A DNA stretch of 14,787 nt from Acidobacteriota bacterium (GTDB lineage: Bacteria; Acidobacteriota; Terriglobia; UBA7540), in the NCBI GenBank assembly GCA_021827245.1, contig JAKAWN010000142.1, positions 1 through 14,787 on the forward strand, given 5' to 3'. The translations under genes and the position numbers were made by a program. Below the pieces are notes generated by a model. The model worked only from the letters and a program-made list of their open reading frames with translations, had not been told where the DNA came from and did not search any database. The stretch's first letter is position 1. Every line of letters starts with the position of its first letter. Positions 6,483 to 14,787 of this stretch are shown piece after piece.

Positions 6483-6498
6483 AAAAAGAATTCTTTTT
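6483..6498. repeat. 16-bp perfect AT palindrome
   Basis: AAAAAGAATTCTTTTT is fully self-complementary, extended by two more T residues. It lies between the interrupted inverted repeat and the first 63-bp repeat unit. It could be part of a weak terminator or a protein-binding site. Confidence 0.6.
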
Positions 6499-6500
6499 TT

Positions 6501-6671
6501 CAAAAACGAACCGGAGAAGTGATTGAAAACACAGGATTGGCATCCAAAAACGAACCGGAACGAACCTGAAAACGAAGCGGAGAAGTTGTTGAAAACATTA
6601 GAGTGCATAAAAAACGAACCGAAACGAACCGGAAAACGAAGCGGGCCATGTTGTTGGAAACAAAGGAAGGG
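6501..6671. repeat. Three tandem units of an ACGAACC-rich repeat (about 63 bp)
   Basis: Unit 1 (6501-6544) is shorter, lacking about 20 bases. Units 2 (6545-6607) and 3 (6608-6671) share the order AAAAACGAACC, GGAACGAACC or GAAACGAACC, GAAAACGAAGCGG, then TTGTTG-AAAC. Inside each unit, ACGAACC/ACGAAGC recurs with a step of 10-11 bases. Open frames through it on either strand consist only of translated repeat, with no family signal. The remaining bases up to the glyA promoter (6672-6895) show no gene or clear structure. Confidence 0.75.
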
Positions 6672-6895
6672 CAAAAATACAACTCACCACGGCAAGCGAA
6701 AAGCGCAACCATATCTATCTAGCCTATCTGCCTCCGCAAGCGCCCCTTCCGGTCCCGGCAGGCTTTCACCCGGCGCGCTGTGGCGGGCGGCGGCTGGAGG
6801 CGATCTTCTTGCTGGCGCCGGCGCAGCCAACCCTCGCGGCTCGTCATCGCCTTCACCTCACCGGAAAACGCGTCCGGTTGACGGCGTCCAGGCGA

Positions 6896-6924
6896 TTGCC
6901 AACTCTGCACGCCTCCGATAGAAT
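6896..6924 (+). promoter_or_regulatory. glyA promoter
   Basis: TTGCCA (6896-6901) and TAGAAT (6919-6924) are each five of six to the sigma70 consensus, with an ideal 17-base spacer. The predicted start near 6931 leaves a leader of about 68 bases. No riboswitch is seen in that leader. The gene's ribosome binding site GGAG (6987-6990) lies eight bases before ATG. Confidence 0.65.
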
Positions 6925-6998
6925 GTCTCTGTTGTCACTCGCGCAGGAATCCGAAAGAAGCTCTGCTGCCATATTCAACCAAGGCTGGAGAAAACGTT

Positions 6999-8288
6999 AT
7001 GACCCAGATTTCCCGCACTCGTAACCTCAGTGAAGTGGACCCGGAGATCGCGCAGGCGATCGACCGTGAAATCGAGCGGCAGGCCGGAACGCTGGAGCTG
7101 ATCGCCTCAGAGAATTTTGTGAGCGAGGCCGTGCTCCAGGCAATGGGTTCCCCACTGACCAACAAATACGCCGAAGGACTGCCGGGCAAGCGCTATTACG
7201 GAGGCTGCGAGTTTGTGGACGTGGCCGAATCGCTGGCGATCGAGCGCGCCAAGAAGCTTTTCGATGCGGAGCACGTGAACGTCCAGCCGCACTCCGGCGC
7301 GCAGGCCAACCAGGCCGTTTACATGACGGTGCTCAACCCGGGCGACACGCTGCTGGGCATGAGCCTGGCGCACGGCGGCCACCTGACCCACGGCCACCCG
7401 CTCAACTTCTCCGGCAAGATGTACAAGATTGTTTCCTACGGCGTGAACAAGGAAACGGAGACCATCGACTACGGCGAACTGGAGCGTCTGGCTATGGAGC
7501 ACAAGCCCAAGCTGATTGTTGCCGGCGCCAGCGCCTACCCTCGCACGATTGATTTTGCCCGCTTTGGCGAAATTGCCAGGAAGTCCGGCGCACTGCTGAT
7601 GGTGGATATGGCGCACATCGCCGGCCTCATCGCGGCCGGGCTGCATCCAAGTCCCTTCCCGCACGCCGACTTTGTCACCACCACAACCCACAAGACCCTG
7701 CGCGGACCGCGGGGCGGAGCCACCTTCTGCAAGGAACAATTCGCCAAGGCGCTGGACAAGATCGTCTTCCCCGGAGTTCAGGGAGGGCCGCTGATGCACG
7801 TGATCGCCGCTAAGGCCGTCTGCTTCCATGAAGCGCTGCAGCCCGCGTTCCAGGAGTACCAGAAGCAGATCGTTGCAAACGCCGCCGCGCTGTGCAATAC
7901 CATCGCCTCGAAAGGCTTCCGCATCGTCTCCGGCGGCACAGACAATCACCTGATGCTGGTGGATGTCTTCTCCAAAAACGTCACCGGCAAGCAGGCCGAA
8001 AAAGCCCTCGAGCGCGCCGGCATCACCGTCAACAAGAACGCCATTCCGTTTGATCCGAACCCGCCCATGGTCGCGAGCGGCATCCGCGTGGGAACACCCG
8101 CCGTCACCACACGCGGCATGAAAGAAGCCGAGATGCGCAAGATTGGAGGCTGGATCGCCGAGGTTCTCAGCGACCTGGAAAATGAAGATCTTCTGGCGCG
8201 CATCCGGAAGGAGGTGGGAGCTCTCACTCAGGAGTTTCCGCTCTATGAAAGCCGGCGCACCGCGGTTGCCAGCCAGGCGTCATCCTGA
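6999..8288 (+). CDS. glyA: Serine hydroxymethyltransferase
   Basis: Cytoplasmic PLP enzyme interconverting serine plus tetrahydrofolate with glycine plus 5,10-methylene-tetrahydrofolate, the main source of one-carbon units. At 429 aa it matches the usual bacterial length. Family landmarks in order: [19 protein letters not shown] near the N-terminus, [44 protein letters not shown], and [15 protein letters not shown] with the PLP-binding Lys at residue 232. The C-terminal domain follows to the end without gaps. ATG 6999 is supported by GGAG eight bases upstream and by a good promoter at 6896. It is transcribed alone toward hpnE, and the two coding regions overlap by 9 bp at their ends. Confidence 0.98.
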   Translation: MTQISRTRNLSEVDPEIAQAIDREIERQAGTLELIASENFVSEAVLQAMGSPLTNKYAEGLPGKRYYGGCEFVDVAESLAIERAKKLFDAEHVNVQPHSGAQANQAVYMTVLNPGDTLLGMSLAHGGHLTHGHPLNFSGKMYKIVSYGVNKETETIDYGELERLAMEHKPKLIVAGASAYPRTIDFARFGEIARKSGALLMVDMAHIAGLIAAGLHPSPFPHADFVTTTTHKTLRGPRGGATFCKEQFAKALDKIVFPGVQGGPLMHVIAAKAVCFHEALQPAFQEYQKQIVANAAALCNTIASKGFRIVSGGTDNHLMLVDVFSKNVTGKQAEKALERAGITVNKNAIPFDPNPPMVASGIRVGTPAVTTRGMKEAEMRKIGGWIAEVLSDLENEDLLARIRKEVGALTQEFPLYESRRTAVASQASS

Positions 8289-9629
8289 ATTCTGGCGCAG
8301 GATGGCTTTCGCAGCGGAGTACCCGCTTCGGACAGCTCCTTCGATCGTTGCCGGCAGGCCGGTGGCCGTCCAGTCACCGGCGAGATACAGCCCGCGAACC
8401 GGCGTCACGGCAGAAGGGCGAAGCGCATCCACGCCGACGCAGGGAGAGAAAGTGGCGAAGCGCTCCTTGATCACCAGTGAATGCCTGAGCCCTGCGTCCC
8501 GCATTCCGGGCAGCAAGGTTCCGAGTTCTTTCAGCGCCATGTCGCGAAGCTCGTCTTTGGATCGTGCCACATGATCGTGCGCGCCGCTCAGGACGAGCGA
8601 CACATAATGCTCGCCTGTTCCCAGAATCTTGCCCTTGTTAAAAAGCCACTGGATGGTTGTGCCACGCAGGCCCACAAACTCAAGATCGGTGACAGGACGG
8701 TCAAACCAGAGATAGAGCGAAATGATGGGAGCAGGCCGCAACTTGAGAAGCCGCGAAAAGGCCGGCTCCGATTCGACAGCGTCTGCCGGAAGCAGCACCG
8801 GGAGAACATGCCACGGTACGGCGCTCAAAACTGTCTGACCCGCGATCACCGTGCCATCGGCAAGCCGAACGCCCCGGCACGCGCCATCCGAGAGCAGCAG
8901 CGCTCTCACGTCGCGGCGCAGTTCAACCAGTCCGCCTCGATGGGTGATGGCCTTGGCCGCCGCATCGGTGTAACACTCACTCAGCCCCTTGCGAGGGATG
9001 CCCAGGCGCGAGTCCGCAGGCGAGTTGAACAGCGCCAGCCGCAGGACACGCTCGAAGATGAGAGCGGAGGCGATTCGCGGGTCTTCGTTCATTGCGGCGA
9101 TGCAAAAGAGGTCCCAGAAGTTGCGGCGCAGGCCCTCGGACTGCCCCAGGCTGGAAAGCCATTCCTCGACAGTGAGTCGGCCGGTCTTACGCAAAGTGTC
9201 CGCCGCGTCGTCCGCAGAGCGCAGCGCCCGGCCCATTCGAATCATGTCGATCTTTTCACGGATCGAAAAGCTGTTCGAGAGAAAGATGCCAGCCAGCAGG
9301 TGCCAAGGCGCTGGCAGGAAGGGGCAGCGAAGTTCAGTGACCTTCTGATTTGGGTCCAGGAAATTGACTCGAAGCTGAGGTTCAAACGTGACAGTTTGAG
9401 AAGTCCCGATGGCGTGAAGAAACTGCAAAGTCGAGTGGTAACAGCCCATGAAGAGGTGCTGTCCGTTGTCCACAACAGAACCAGTGGCTGCGTCACGAAA
9501 AGAGCGAGCGCGTCCACCAAGGTAAGGCTTTTGCTCAAGCAGGCGAACGCGCCGCCCGGCTTCTGCCAGTGCGACGCCGGCAGCCAGCCCGGCAAGGCCT
9601 CCGCCAATGATCAGGACGTCTTCACCCAT
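8280..9629 (-). CDS. hpnE: Hydroxysqualene dehydroxylase / squalene-associated FAD desaturase HpnE
   Basis: FAD-dependent amine-oxidase-type enzyme, 449 aa, which in the HpnC-HpnD-HpnE route reduces hydroxysqualene to squalene, the precursor of hopanoids. The N-terminal dinucleotide-binding fold is clear: [13 protein letters not shown] (residues 6-18), an acidic residue at the end of strand 2 ([15 protein letters not shown]), and the closing FAD motif [24 protein letters not shown] near the C-terminus. Length and both motifs fit HpnE better than carotenoid desaturases, although that related family is the main alternative. ATG 9629 is the first start after an in-frame stop; the upstream sequence on the coding strand is pyrimidine-rich and has no Shine-Dalgarno. 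hpnC lies 67 bp upstream on the same strand, supporting the assignment. Its 3' end overlaps that of glyA. Confidence 0.9.
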   Translation of the reverse strand: MGEDVLIIGGGLAGLAAGVALAEAGRRVRLLEQKPYLGGRARSFRDAATGSVVDNGQHLFMGCYHSTLQFLHAIGTSQTVTFEPQLRVNFLDPNQKVTELRCPFLPAPWHLLAGIFLSNSFSIREKIDMIRMGRALRSADDAADTLRKTGRLTVEEWLSSLGQSEGLRRNFWDLFCIAAMNEDPRIASALIFERVLRLALFNSPADSRLGIPRKGLSECYTDAAAKAITHRGGLVELRRDVRALLLSDGACRGVRLADGTVIAGQTVLSAVPWHVLPVLLPADAVESEPAFSRLLKLRPAPIISLYLWFDRPVTDLEFVGLRGTTIQWLFNKGKILGTGEHYVSLVLSGAHDHVARSKDELRDMALKELGTLLPGMRDAGLRHSLVIKERFATFSPCVGVDALRPSAVTPVRGLYLAGDWTATGLPATIEGAVRSGYSAAKAILRQNSG

Positions 9630-9696
9630 GGAAAAGGAGGAGATCCATCACAATTTCCGTTCCCGGTGCATTTCAGCGTGACGGTCTGGAAGCAAA

Positions 9697-10644
9697 TCAT
9701 CGCTGGCGGCCGGTGCCGACAGCGACTCCCGCGTTACGCCCCGCAGCTTCAGACATGATGGGGTGCCGAGCCTTGAAATATAGCCGCAAAAAGTCATGCC
9801 ACTTCAGCTTGGGTCGATGATGAAACACGTCGTAACGGACCGCCTCAGTTCGGGAGAGGATCGTTGTTCCCGTCAGCCAAGTCAGGCGAAGCTGGCGGCG
9901 GAGCTCCGGAACGACGCGCTCGGGCAATGGCTTGCCCAGCAGGAACAATTCCCACGTTCGTTGCGCTTCGAGCGCCATAAGACTGCGCCATCGCTCTTGC
10001 ATTCCGGCATCCTCCTGCATCCGGCTCGCAAGCACCCAGCGTTTGAGATCGTCCTCTGTGAGGTCAAAACGCGCCATGTCATCGATCGGCAGGTAGACCC
10101 GGTCACGTTCGAGATCGATCCGCACATCCTGCCAGAAGTTCGTCAGTTGGAGCGCGGTGCAGATGTTATCGGAGAGGGCAAGCACCTCGGGCTCGCGGTG
10201 CCCGAAAAGCTCCAGCATCAATCGTCCAACGGGGTTTGCAGAAAGCGAGCTGTAGTGAAGAAGCGACTCAAAGTCCTGGTGGCGATTGACCGTTACATCC
10301 ATCTCAAACGCACGGAGGAGGTTGTCAAGATTGATCACGCTTAAATTGTGCCTGCGAATGGAGTCGCCCAAGGCGAGAAACGTCGGAAGATTGCTCTCGC
10401 CTTCAACACAGCCGTATAGCCTGCGGCGCCAATCCGCAAGGGCCTCCAGACGGCCCTCCACGCCAGGCTCATCGGCGAAATCGTCCGCCGAGCGTGCAAA
10501 GGCGTATATAGCAGCCAGCGCGTCTCTTTTGTCTTTAGGGACCAGGAGCGAGGCAACCGGGAAATTCTCATAGTGACGCCGCGCCAGCCGGCGGCACACC
10601 GCGTACGCTTCGTCCAACTTCGCTGTGCTCTTTTTGGTTGTCAT
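9697..10644 (-). CDS. hpnC: Hydroxysqualene synthase HpnC (squalene/phytoene synthase family)
   Basis: Trans-isoprenyl diphosphate synthase-type enzyme, 315 aa, expected to turn presqualene diphosphate (made by HpnD) into hydroxysqualene. Both Mg-diphosphate-binding Asp-rich motifs are present: DDFADE at residues 54-59 and DVRIDLERD at 173-181, the latter within NFWQDVRIDLERDRVYLP. The N-terminal HYENFPVASLLVP is typical of HpnC and separates it from HpnD and from phytoene synthases. ATG 10644 has no good ribosome binding site; the gap to the upstream membrane-protein gene is only 26 bp, suggesting translation within one operon. No hpnD lies in the window, so the partner enzyme must be elsewhere, or this protein does more than one step. 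Sub-family call fairly sure, exact reaction inferred. Confidence 0.88.
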   Translation of the reverse strand: MTTKKSTAKLDEAYAVCRRLARRHYENFPVASLLVPKDKRDALAAIYAFARSADDFADEPGVEGRLEALADWRRRLYGCVEGESNLPTFLALGDSIRRHNLSVINLDNLLRAFEMDVTVNRHQDFESLLHYSSLSANPVGRLMLELFGHREPEVLALSDNICTALQLTNFWQDVRIDLERDRVYLPIDDMARFDLTEDDLKRWVLASRMQEDAGMQERWRSLMALEAQRTWELFLLGKPLPERVVPELRRQLRLTWLTGTTILSRTEAVRYDVFHHRPKLKWHDFLRLYFKARHPIMSEAAGRNAGVAVGTGRQR

Positions 10645-10670
10645 CCAGATGTTGAGGTATCTGTCTTACG

Positions 10671-11093
10671 TTAGTAACCTTTGAAAATCACGCTCTGGTT
10701 CGCACGCTTGAGGTCGCTGAGGAACTCGTGAAGCCCCGTGATTTGCTGGAGCATCCAGAACTTTCCGGACGTGTGCTTCACCTCTAGAAATTGGCCGGAG
10801 AAGGCTTTAATCCGAACGATGTCCTGAGGCGCTACCGTCATCCGCCTGAACGGGCCAGTAAATCTGATTAGACCGTCGCTCGTCACCTCGATGGTGTGCG
10901 GCATCGTGACTGTCCGATAGCCTGAGTAAAGCACACCGGCAAGCCAAAGAGCAAAGAACCATAGGGGCGGTCCCGATGCCGGCCTCTTGAAAGCCATGAG
11001 CAAGAAAACGACACCCACAACGAGAAAGAGACAAGGCATGACCGCCGCATATAGCCAGTACGCGAATTTGGAATCAAATGTGTACTGCCTCAT
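10671..11093 (-). CDS. Two-helix membrane protein with PH-like domain
   Basis: Unnamed protein of 140 aa. It has a hydrophobic segment at about residues 12-34 (YWLYAAVMPCLFLVVGVVFL), a short linker, a second one at about 44-58, and then a soluble part of some 80 residues rich in short beta strands and ending in a helix (GLHEFLSDLKRA). That layout resembles bacterial PH-like domain membrane proteins; the resemblance is by pattern, not a strong motif. I prefer ATG 11093, with GGAAGG four bases upstream, over an upstream TTG at 11114. It lies 78 bp after ftsZ and 26 bp before hpnC, so it is probably co-transcribed with both. Function unknown: a membrane-surface role in division or envelope lipid handling is only a guess from context. 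Confidence 0.75.
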   Translation of the reverse strand: MRQYTFDSKFAYWLYAAVMPCLFLVVGVVFLLMAFKRPASGPPLWFFALWLAGVLYSGYRTVTMPHTIEVTSDGLIRFTGPFRRMTVAPQDIVRIKAFSGQFLEVKHTSGKFWMLQQITGLHEFLSDLKRANQSVIFKGY

Positions 11094-11171
11094 GGGGCCT
11101 TCCAATGGCGCCAACCTTTTAAGAACAGTGGATCAAAAGGTCCGCGCTACTTGCTGCGCAATGGACCCACT

Positions 11172-12356
11172 CTACTTTTTTTCGGGTCGCAACGGACGGC
11201 GCATAAAGGCCGGAATATCTAGATCATTTTCCGAAATCTCCACAGGCGTTTTTTCCGCGGGAGGTTCTGCCGGAGGAGCTTTTTCCCGCCGCAAGATGGC
11301 GCTCTTCACACTCTCTTGGGCGGTCCGCAAGACCGGTGAAAAGTTCGCCGCGGGTTTCACTCCCATTTTCTCCGACTTAATTCCTGTGGCGATCACAGTT
11401 ACCTTAACCGCATCGTCCATGGATTCATCAAGGACCGCGCCGAAAATGATGTTCGCATTATCCGCAGCAGCCTTCTGGACAATGGTGGAGGCCTCGTGGA
11501 CTTCGTGCAGAGTCAGCATGCTCGATCCCGTGATGTTCAACAGGATACCCTGCGCGCCATTAATCGAAGCATCCTCCAGCAATGGGCTCGCAATTGCCTT
11601 GTTCGTGGCATCGATGGCACGATTGTCTCCACGTCCGACAGCGGTGCCCATCACGGCATAGCCCATGCCTTCCATGATCGTCTTAATGTCGGCAAAGTCA
11701 CGGTTGATGATCCCGGTAATGGTAATAATGTCTGAAATGCCCTGGACACCCTGCCGAAGAATATCATCGGCGATTCGAAATGCCTCGAAGAAGCTCGTTC
11801 CCCTGTCCACAAACTCCATCAGGCGCTCGTTTGGTATACAGATGACGGTGTCCACCGCCTGGCTCAGTTCTGCAAGGCCGAACTCCGCCTGCGTCATCCG
11901 CCGTCTGCCTTCAAAGGCAAAGGGCTTGGTGACCACACCTACGGTCAGCGCTCCCAGTTCTCGCGCCAAGCTTGCAACGATAGGAGCACCTCCCGTTCCC
12001 GTACCGCCTCCCAGTCCGGCCGTAATAAACACCATATCCGCCCCTTCCAGGGCTTCGACGATTTTGTCTGTGTCTTCAAGGGCAGCAGCCCTGCCCACGT
12101 CGGGGTTAGCTCCGGCTCCGAGACCTTTGGTCAGCTTCGCGCCTAGCTGGATCTTAAGCGGCGCCTTTGACAATTCAAGTGCCTGGAGGTCGGTGTTCGC
12201 CACCATGAACTCGACACCTTCAACATTGGCGGCAATCATTCGGTTGACTGCATTACCGCCTCCGCCGCCCACGCCGAGGACCTTGATCTTTGCCCCGCGC
12301 CGGATGTTATCAGAAAAGTCGACGCGTAATTCTTCAGCATGTCCATTGTCTGCCAT
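11172..12356 (-). CDS. ftsZ: Cell division protein FtsZ
   Basis: Tubulin-like GTPase, 394 aa, that polymerises into the cytokinetic ring at midcell. Visible landmarks: [12 protein letters not shown] near residue 29, the tubulin signature GGGTGTGG at 116-123, and the T7 catalytic loop as NRDFAD at 218-223 with both Asp residues kept. After the GTPase core and a Pro/Glu-rich linker of about 30 residues, the C-terminal peptide [11 protein letters not shown] is the site that binds FtsA and other tethers. ATG 12356 is preferred over an in-frame ATG 11 codons upstream because TAGGAG stands five bases before it. It follows ftsA with a 42-bp gap, the usual order at the end of the division and cell wall cluster. 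Confidence 0.98.
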   Translation of the reverse strand: MADNGHAEELRVDFSDNIRRGAKIKVLGVGGGGGNAVNRMIAANVEGVEFMVANTDLQALELSKAPLKIQLGAKLTKGLGAGANPDVGRAAALEDTDKIVEALEGADMVFITAGLGGGTGTGGAPIVASLARELGALTVGVVTKPFAFEGRRRMTQAEFGLAELSQAVDTVICIPNERLMEFVDRGTSFFEAFRIADDILRQGVQGISDIITITGIINRDFADIKTIMEGMGYAVMGTAVGRGDNRAIDATNKAIASPLLEDASINGAQGILLNITGSSMLTLHEVHEASTIVQKAAADNANIIFGAVLDESMDDAVKVTVIATGIKSEKMGVKPAANFSPVLRTAQESVKSAILRREKAPPAEPPAEKTPVEISENDLDIPAFMRRPLRPEKK

Positions 12357-12398
12357 ATAGACTCCTACCGGTGACAATTTGTGATTCACGACCGATCA

Positions 12399-13622
12399 TC
12401 AGTTTCCCGGGCCCCGCAACGCCCCCCACAACTTTCCCATCAATCCTTTGTTTTGACGATCCTGCAACAATCGCATCTTTTTCCCATAGGCCACAAGTCC
12501 CACGACCGTTGTGTAAGACGGGTCAGGAAGAATTTCCACGGAGCTCTCAATATTCATGGGATAGCCGACGCGAACCGGCACTCCCAGCACGTGCTCAGCC
12601 AGAGCTGCAAAGCCGCCCAGTTTTGCCCCGCCACCCGTAAGTACGACGCCGGCGCCAAGCTGCTTCTCCCGGTCCGTCTGCTCGATCTCGACTTTGATGA
12701 GCTCAAGCAATTCCATCGCACGCGGCTCGATGATTTCTCGAAGGCGTGCGTAATTCACGATGCGAGCGGGTCGCTCGCCGACTCCGGGGACTTCCAGCGC
12801 GGCGGATTCTCCCATGGCCCACTCCTGCTTGCCCCAAAGCCGCTTGATCTTCTCAGCCTCCGGGATAGGCGTGCGCAATCCGACGGCAATGTCATTCGTG
12901 AAGTGCTCGCCGCCGACCGGAATCGATGCCGTGTGCCGGACGCTTCCATGCTGGTAAACAATCAGGTCCGAAGAACCTGCGCCTAGGTCAATCAATGCGA
13001 CCCCGAGTTCACGATCATCCATTGTGAGGCACGCTTCCACACACGCGAGCGCCTCAAAAACCGTTCCACTCTCCGGCACCTCAATCCCCGCCTTGTTAAC
13101 AGCCGTGACAACGTTTTGCCATGCCAGGGCAGAGACCGTCACCAGATGGACATTCGCCTCCAAGCGTGTCCCCACCATCCCTTGCGGGTCACGGATGCCG
13201 TCCTGGGAATCCAGCAGAAACTCCTGGGGAAGTACGTGCAGCAACTCACGGTCCGGCGGAATGGTGACACTCTGGGCTGCACGGATCACCTGGCGAATAT
13301 CCTCGCGAGCCACGCCGTGACCCCGGTTGGCTATGGTGATGCCCCCACGCGCATTGACGCCTCGAATATGCGCTCCTCCCACTCCAACGTAGGCCATATC
13401 CACCGGGATACCCGAAGCCGTTTCTGCGGCTTCTACCGCTTTTTTGATCGAGAGCACAGCAGCATCGAGATTGACAATAAGGCCCTTCCGCCATCCTTTG
13501 GATTCAGCGATCCCCAGGCCCGTGACTTCAAGCTTTCCAGCTTCGGTGGGGTAGCACACCATTGCGGAGGTCTTGCTGCTTCCCAGATCAAGTCCGATTA
13601 ATGCCTGTTCTTTGTGTGCCAA
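12399..13622 (-). CDS. ftsA: Cell division protein FtsA
   Basis: Actin-like ATPase, about 407 aa, that anchors FtsZ to the inner membrane and recruits later division proteins. Motifs: phosphate-1 loop LIGLDLGSSKTSA near the N-terminus, the SHS2 (1C) domain inserted after about residue 85, phosphate-2 ALIDLGAGSSDLIVY, and the adenosine motif VVLTGGGAKLGGF. The C-terminal NKGLMGKLWGALRG looks like the amphipathic membrane-targeting helix. No ATG exists near the N-terminus. I chose TTG 13622, just after the ftsQ stop; AAAGGAG (13636-13642) lies 13 bases upstream, rather far. An alternative TTG at 13652 would overlap ftsQ by 23 bp and add ten basic residues. Either way translation is probably coupled to ftsQ. 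Confidence 0.93.
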   Translation of the reverse strand: MAHKEQALIGLDLGSSKTSAMVCYPTEAGKLEVTGLGIAESKGWRKGLIVNLDAAVLSIKKAVEAAETASGIPVDMAYVGVGGAHIRGVNARGGITIANRGHGVAREDIRQVIRAAQSVTIPPDRELLHVLPQEFLLDSQDGIRDPQGMVGTRLEANVHLVTVSALAWQNVVTAVNKAGIEVPESGTVFEALACVEACLTMDDRELGVALIDLGAGSSDLIVYQHGSVRHTASIPVGGEHFTNDIAVGLRTPIPEAEKIKRLWGKQEWAMGESAALEVPGVGERPARIVNYARLREIIEPRAMELLELIKVEIEQTDREKQLGAGVVLTGGGAKLGGFAALAEHVLGVPVRVGYPMNIESSVEILPDPSYTTVVGLVAYGKKMRLLQDRQNKGLMGKLWGALRGPGN

Positions 13623-13629
13623 TGAACTT

Positions 13630-14559
13630 CTAGTTCTCCTTTGCCTTCCCAACGGTGCTGGACGTGCTGGTCTGGGTGATCCCGGAACTCACCCCCGCCG
13701 GGTTTACCACCACCTGGTTCCGATATCTCAAGTCAATAGAATCAACTTTTGCATTTGTCTTGCGCAACTGCGGAAGCACGGTGAGCAAGTTCTCAAAGCG
13801 GCCTAGAAAGTCGGCATGCCCGAAATAGACCAGAAGAGTCTGGCCACCTTGAACTAAAAGCGCCTTGAGGTTGCTCGCATCGCTCAAATCAACTTCAGAA
13901 ACAATCCAACCTGAACCCGACATTTTCTTCTTCGTTTCCTGCATGAATTCCTGGTAAAGGCTCAATCGCGCCTTCCGACCGGCAGGATTTCCCTGAAAGT
14001 TCAACCCTTTGACGATGGGAAAATCGAAGTGACTCTTCTCAGGAGGTTCCAGTAAGACTCCATCCCGGTCAACCATCATGATCTGGTTGTTTACATCAAC
14101 AAAGGCAACAGGAACACGCTCGGTCACATGGATCGTCAAATGCCTGGGGAAAGACCGGACAACCGTTGCGGATTGTACCCATGGAATAGATTCCACCTGC
14201 TTTTCGCTTTCCTTTAATGAAAACTTGAAGATGTTGTTTCCAGTACGAGAGTGGTCTTCTTGTACCCCCAAGGCGGCAAGAACATCTTCCCGCGAAACGT
14301 AGCGATTGCCTTCTAGCGTGACGTCGTTGGGAGAGGTCAGTTCAAAACGGGGGGAACTGAGCAGGTAAACCGCCAACGAATAGCCGCCAAATCCCACCGG
14401 AACAAGAATGAAAACGACAATACCGGCCCACCAGGCGACACGCCGAACACCTAGCGGAATCCGGCTTCGCCGAACCGCGACAGCTCGCGAACGCCGCATG
14501 TAGGGCGTTTCTGAAGATTCTGTCTCGCCAGGCATCGGGTCGTCATCCCTCCCAAACAT
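13630..14559 (-). CDS. ftsQ: Cell division protein FtsQ (DivIB family)
   Basis: Bitopic inner-membrane divisome scaffold, 309 aa, linking early (FtsZ/FtsA) and late (FtsL/FtsB, FtsWI) division proteins. A short, basic cytoplasmic N-terminus (RRSRAVAVRRSRIPLGVRR) precedes one membrane helix at about residues 41-66. A POTRA domain follows (about 70-140, with VTLEGNRYVSREDVLAALG and IPWVQSATVVRSFPRHLTIHVTER given here in two parts: IPWVQSATVVRSFP and HLTIHVTERVPVAF), then the FtsQ domain up to about residue 290. I chose ATG 14559, which gives a normal cytoplasmic tail, over a TTG at 14655 that adds 32 residues without family signal; AGGA lies nine bases upstream of it. The gene is first of the row ftsQ-ftsA-ftsZ. 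Murein-synthesis genes are expected upstream but are cut off by the window. Confidence 0.93.
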   Translation of the reverse strand: MFGRDDDPMPGETESSETPYMRRSRAVAVRRSRIPLGVRRVAWWAGIVVFILVPVGFGGYSLAVYLLSSPRFELTSPNDVTLEGNRYVSREDVLAALGVQEDHSRTGNNIFKFSLKESEKQVESIPWVQSATVVRSFPRHLTIHVTERVPVAFVDVNNQIMMVDRDGVLLEPPEKSHFDFPIVKGLNFQGNPAGRKARLSLYQEFMQETKKKMSGSGWIVSEVDLSDASNLKALLVQGGQTLLVYFGHADFLGRFENLLTVLPQLRKTNAKVDSIDLRYRNQVVVNPAGVSSGITQTSTSSTVGKAKEN

Positions 14560-14787
14560 GGCCGTCGTTCCTACCCGACAGATTTCCGTTGAAGCATTGG
14601 CCGAGCCCCGCCACCCATGGAAGAAAGTGCATATCCATTGGTCAGTCATATCCAAAGGAAACGGGTTTTTCTGAAAGGTTAGAAATGGCTGGCAATCACC
14701 TCATATTCTCATTAGTCTTGTGTTTTCTCCGCCCAAGGCTTCATCATCGTGGTCAGGCCTTTACCTGCACAGATGTTTCCACACGAT
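14560..14787. other. Upstream region of ftsQ, unresolved window edge
   Basis: No gene can be named here. On the minus strand one frame stays open from the window edge to a stop at 14712-14714, giving about 24 codons (NICAGKGLTTMMKPWAEKTQ in part), which I cannot match to any family; it may be the tail of a gene beyond the edge or chance. No confident promoter for ftsQ was found. Confidence 0.3.

Noticed and set aside
6324..6674. Open frames on both strands through the ACGAACC repeats
   Set aside because: They encode only translated repeat (FSGSFRFVFG-like or NEPKRTGKRS-like) with no ribosome binding site and no family signal.
6295..6999. Glycine or tetrahydrofolate riboswitch before glyA
   Set aside because: I looked for the conserved cores of these riboswitches in the leader and found none; the mapped glyA promoter also leaves only about 68 bases of leader.
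8481..9758. 425-codon plus-strand open frame opposite hpnE
   Set aside because: It is antisense to a gene with intact FAD-binding motifs at both ends; no recognisable domain.
14712..14787. Partial gene at the right edge on the minus strand
   Set aside because: Only about 24 codons are visible, and I could not match them to MurB, MurC or Ddl ends, so no gene is called.

Overview
The window looks like a chromosomal segment of a moderately GC-rich Gram-negative bacterium, most likely an acidobacterium. That assignment is an inference from the division genes lying directly upstream of squalene/hopanoid genes, the family-level look of the proteins, and the abundance of short palindromic intergenic repeats; no rRNA or tRNA gene is present to confirm it.

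Left part (about 1-4900, all minus strand): a surface-polysaccharide gene group. In transcription order it holds a cytoplasmic alpha/alpha-toroid protein of unknown function (3754-4890), a glutamine-dependent asparagine-synthase-type amidotransferase (1789-3648), and a family 4 glycosyltransferase (115-1305). Between the last two sits a small, self-contained insertion: a four-helix-bundle S23-family gene, broken by an apparent one-base deletion and flanked by two arrays of a 7-bp repeat in inverted orientation. A REP-like palindrome lies immediately upstream of the amidotransferase start, and a 126-bp element with 20-bp inverted ends lies upstream of the toroid gene.

Middle (about 4900-7000): a repeat-rich, gene-poor zone. 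It contains one small PilZ protein (5270-5569), a perfect-looking 37-bp hairpin, a mosaic of GC-rich palindromes in opposing orientations (5950-6153), a good sigma70-type promoter with no recognisable gene behind it (6260-6288) that may drive a small RNA, and three copies of an ACGAACC-rich repeat of about 63 bp (6501-6671). It ends with a clear promoter and ribosome binding site for glyA.

Right part (7000-14787): glyA (serine hydroxymethyltransferase, plus strand) converges with, and overlaps by 9 bp, a minus-strand gene row ftsQ-ftsA-ftsZ, a two-helix membrane protein with a PH-like domain, hpnC and hpnE. This places the core of the divisome (FtsQ scaffold, FtsA membrane anchor, FtsZ ring) upstream of two of the three enzymes (HpnC, HpnE) that make squalene by the hydroxysqualene route; hpnD is not in the window.

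I found no CRISPR array, phage, defence system or transposase. The least explained items are the heptamer-flanked S23 unit, the candidate RNA with the tandem repeats before glyA, and the PH-like membrane protein between the division and squalene genes.
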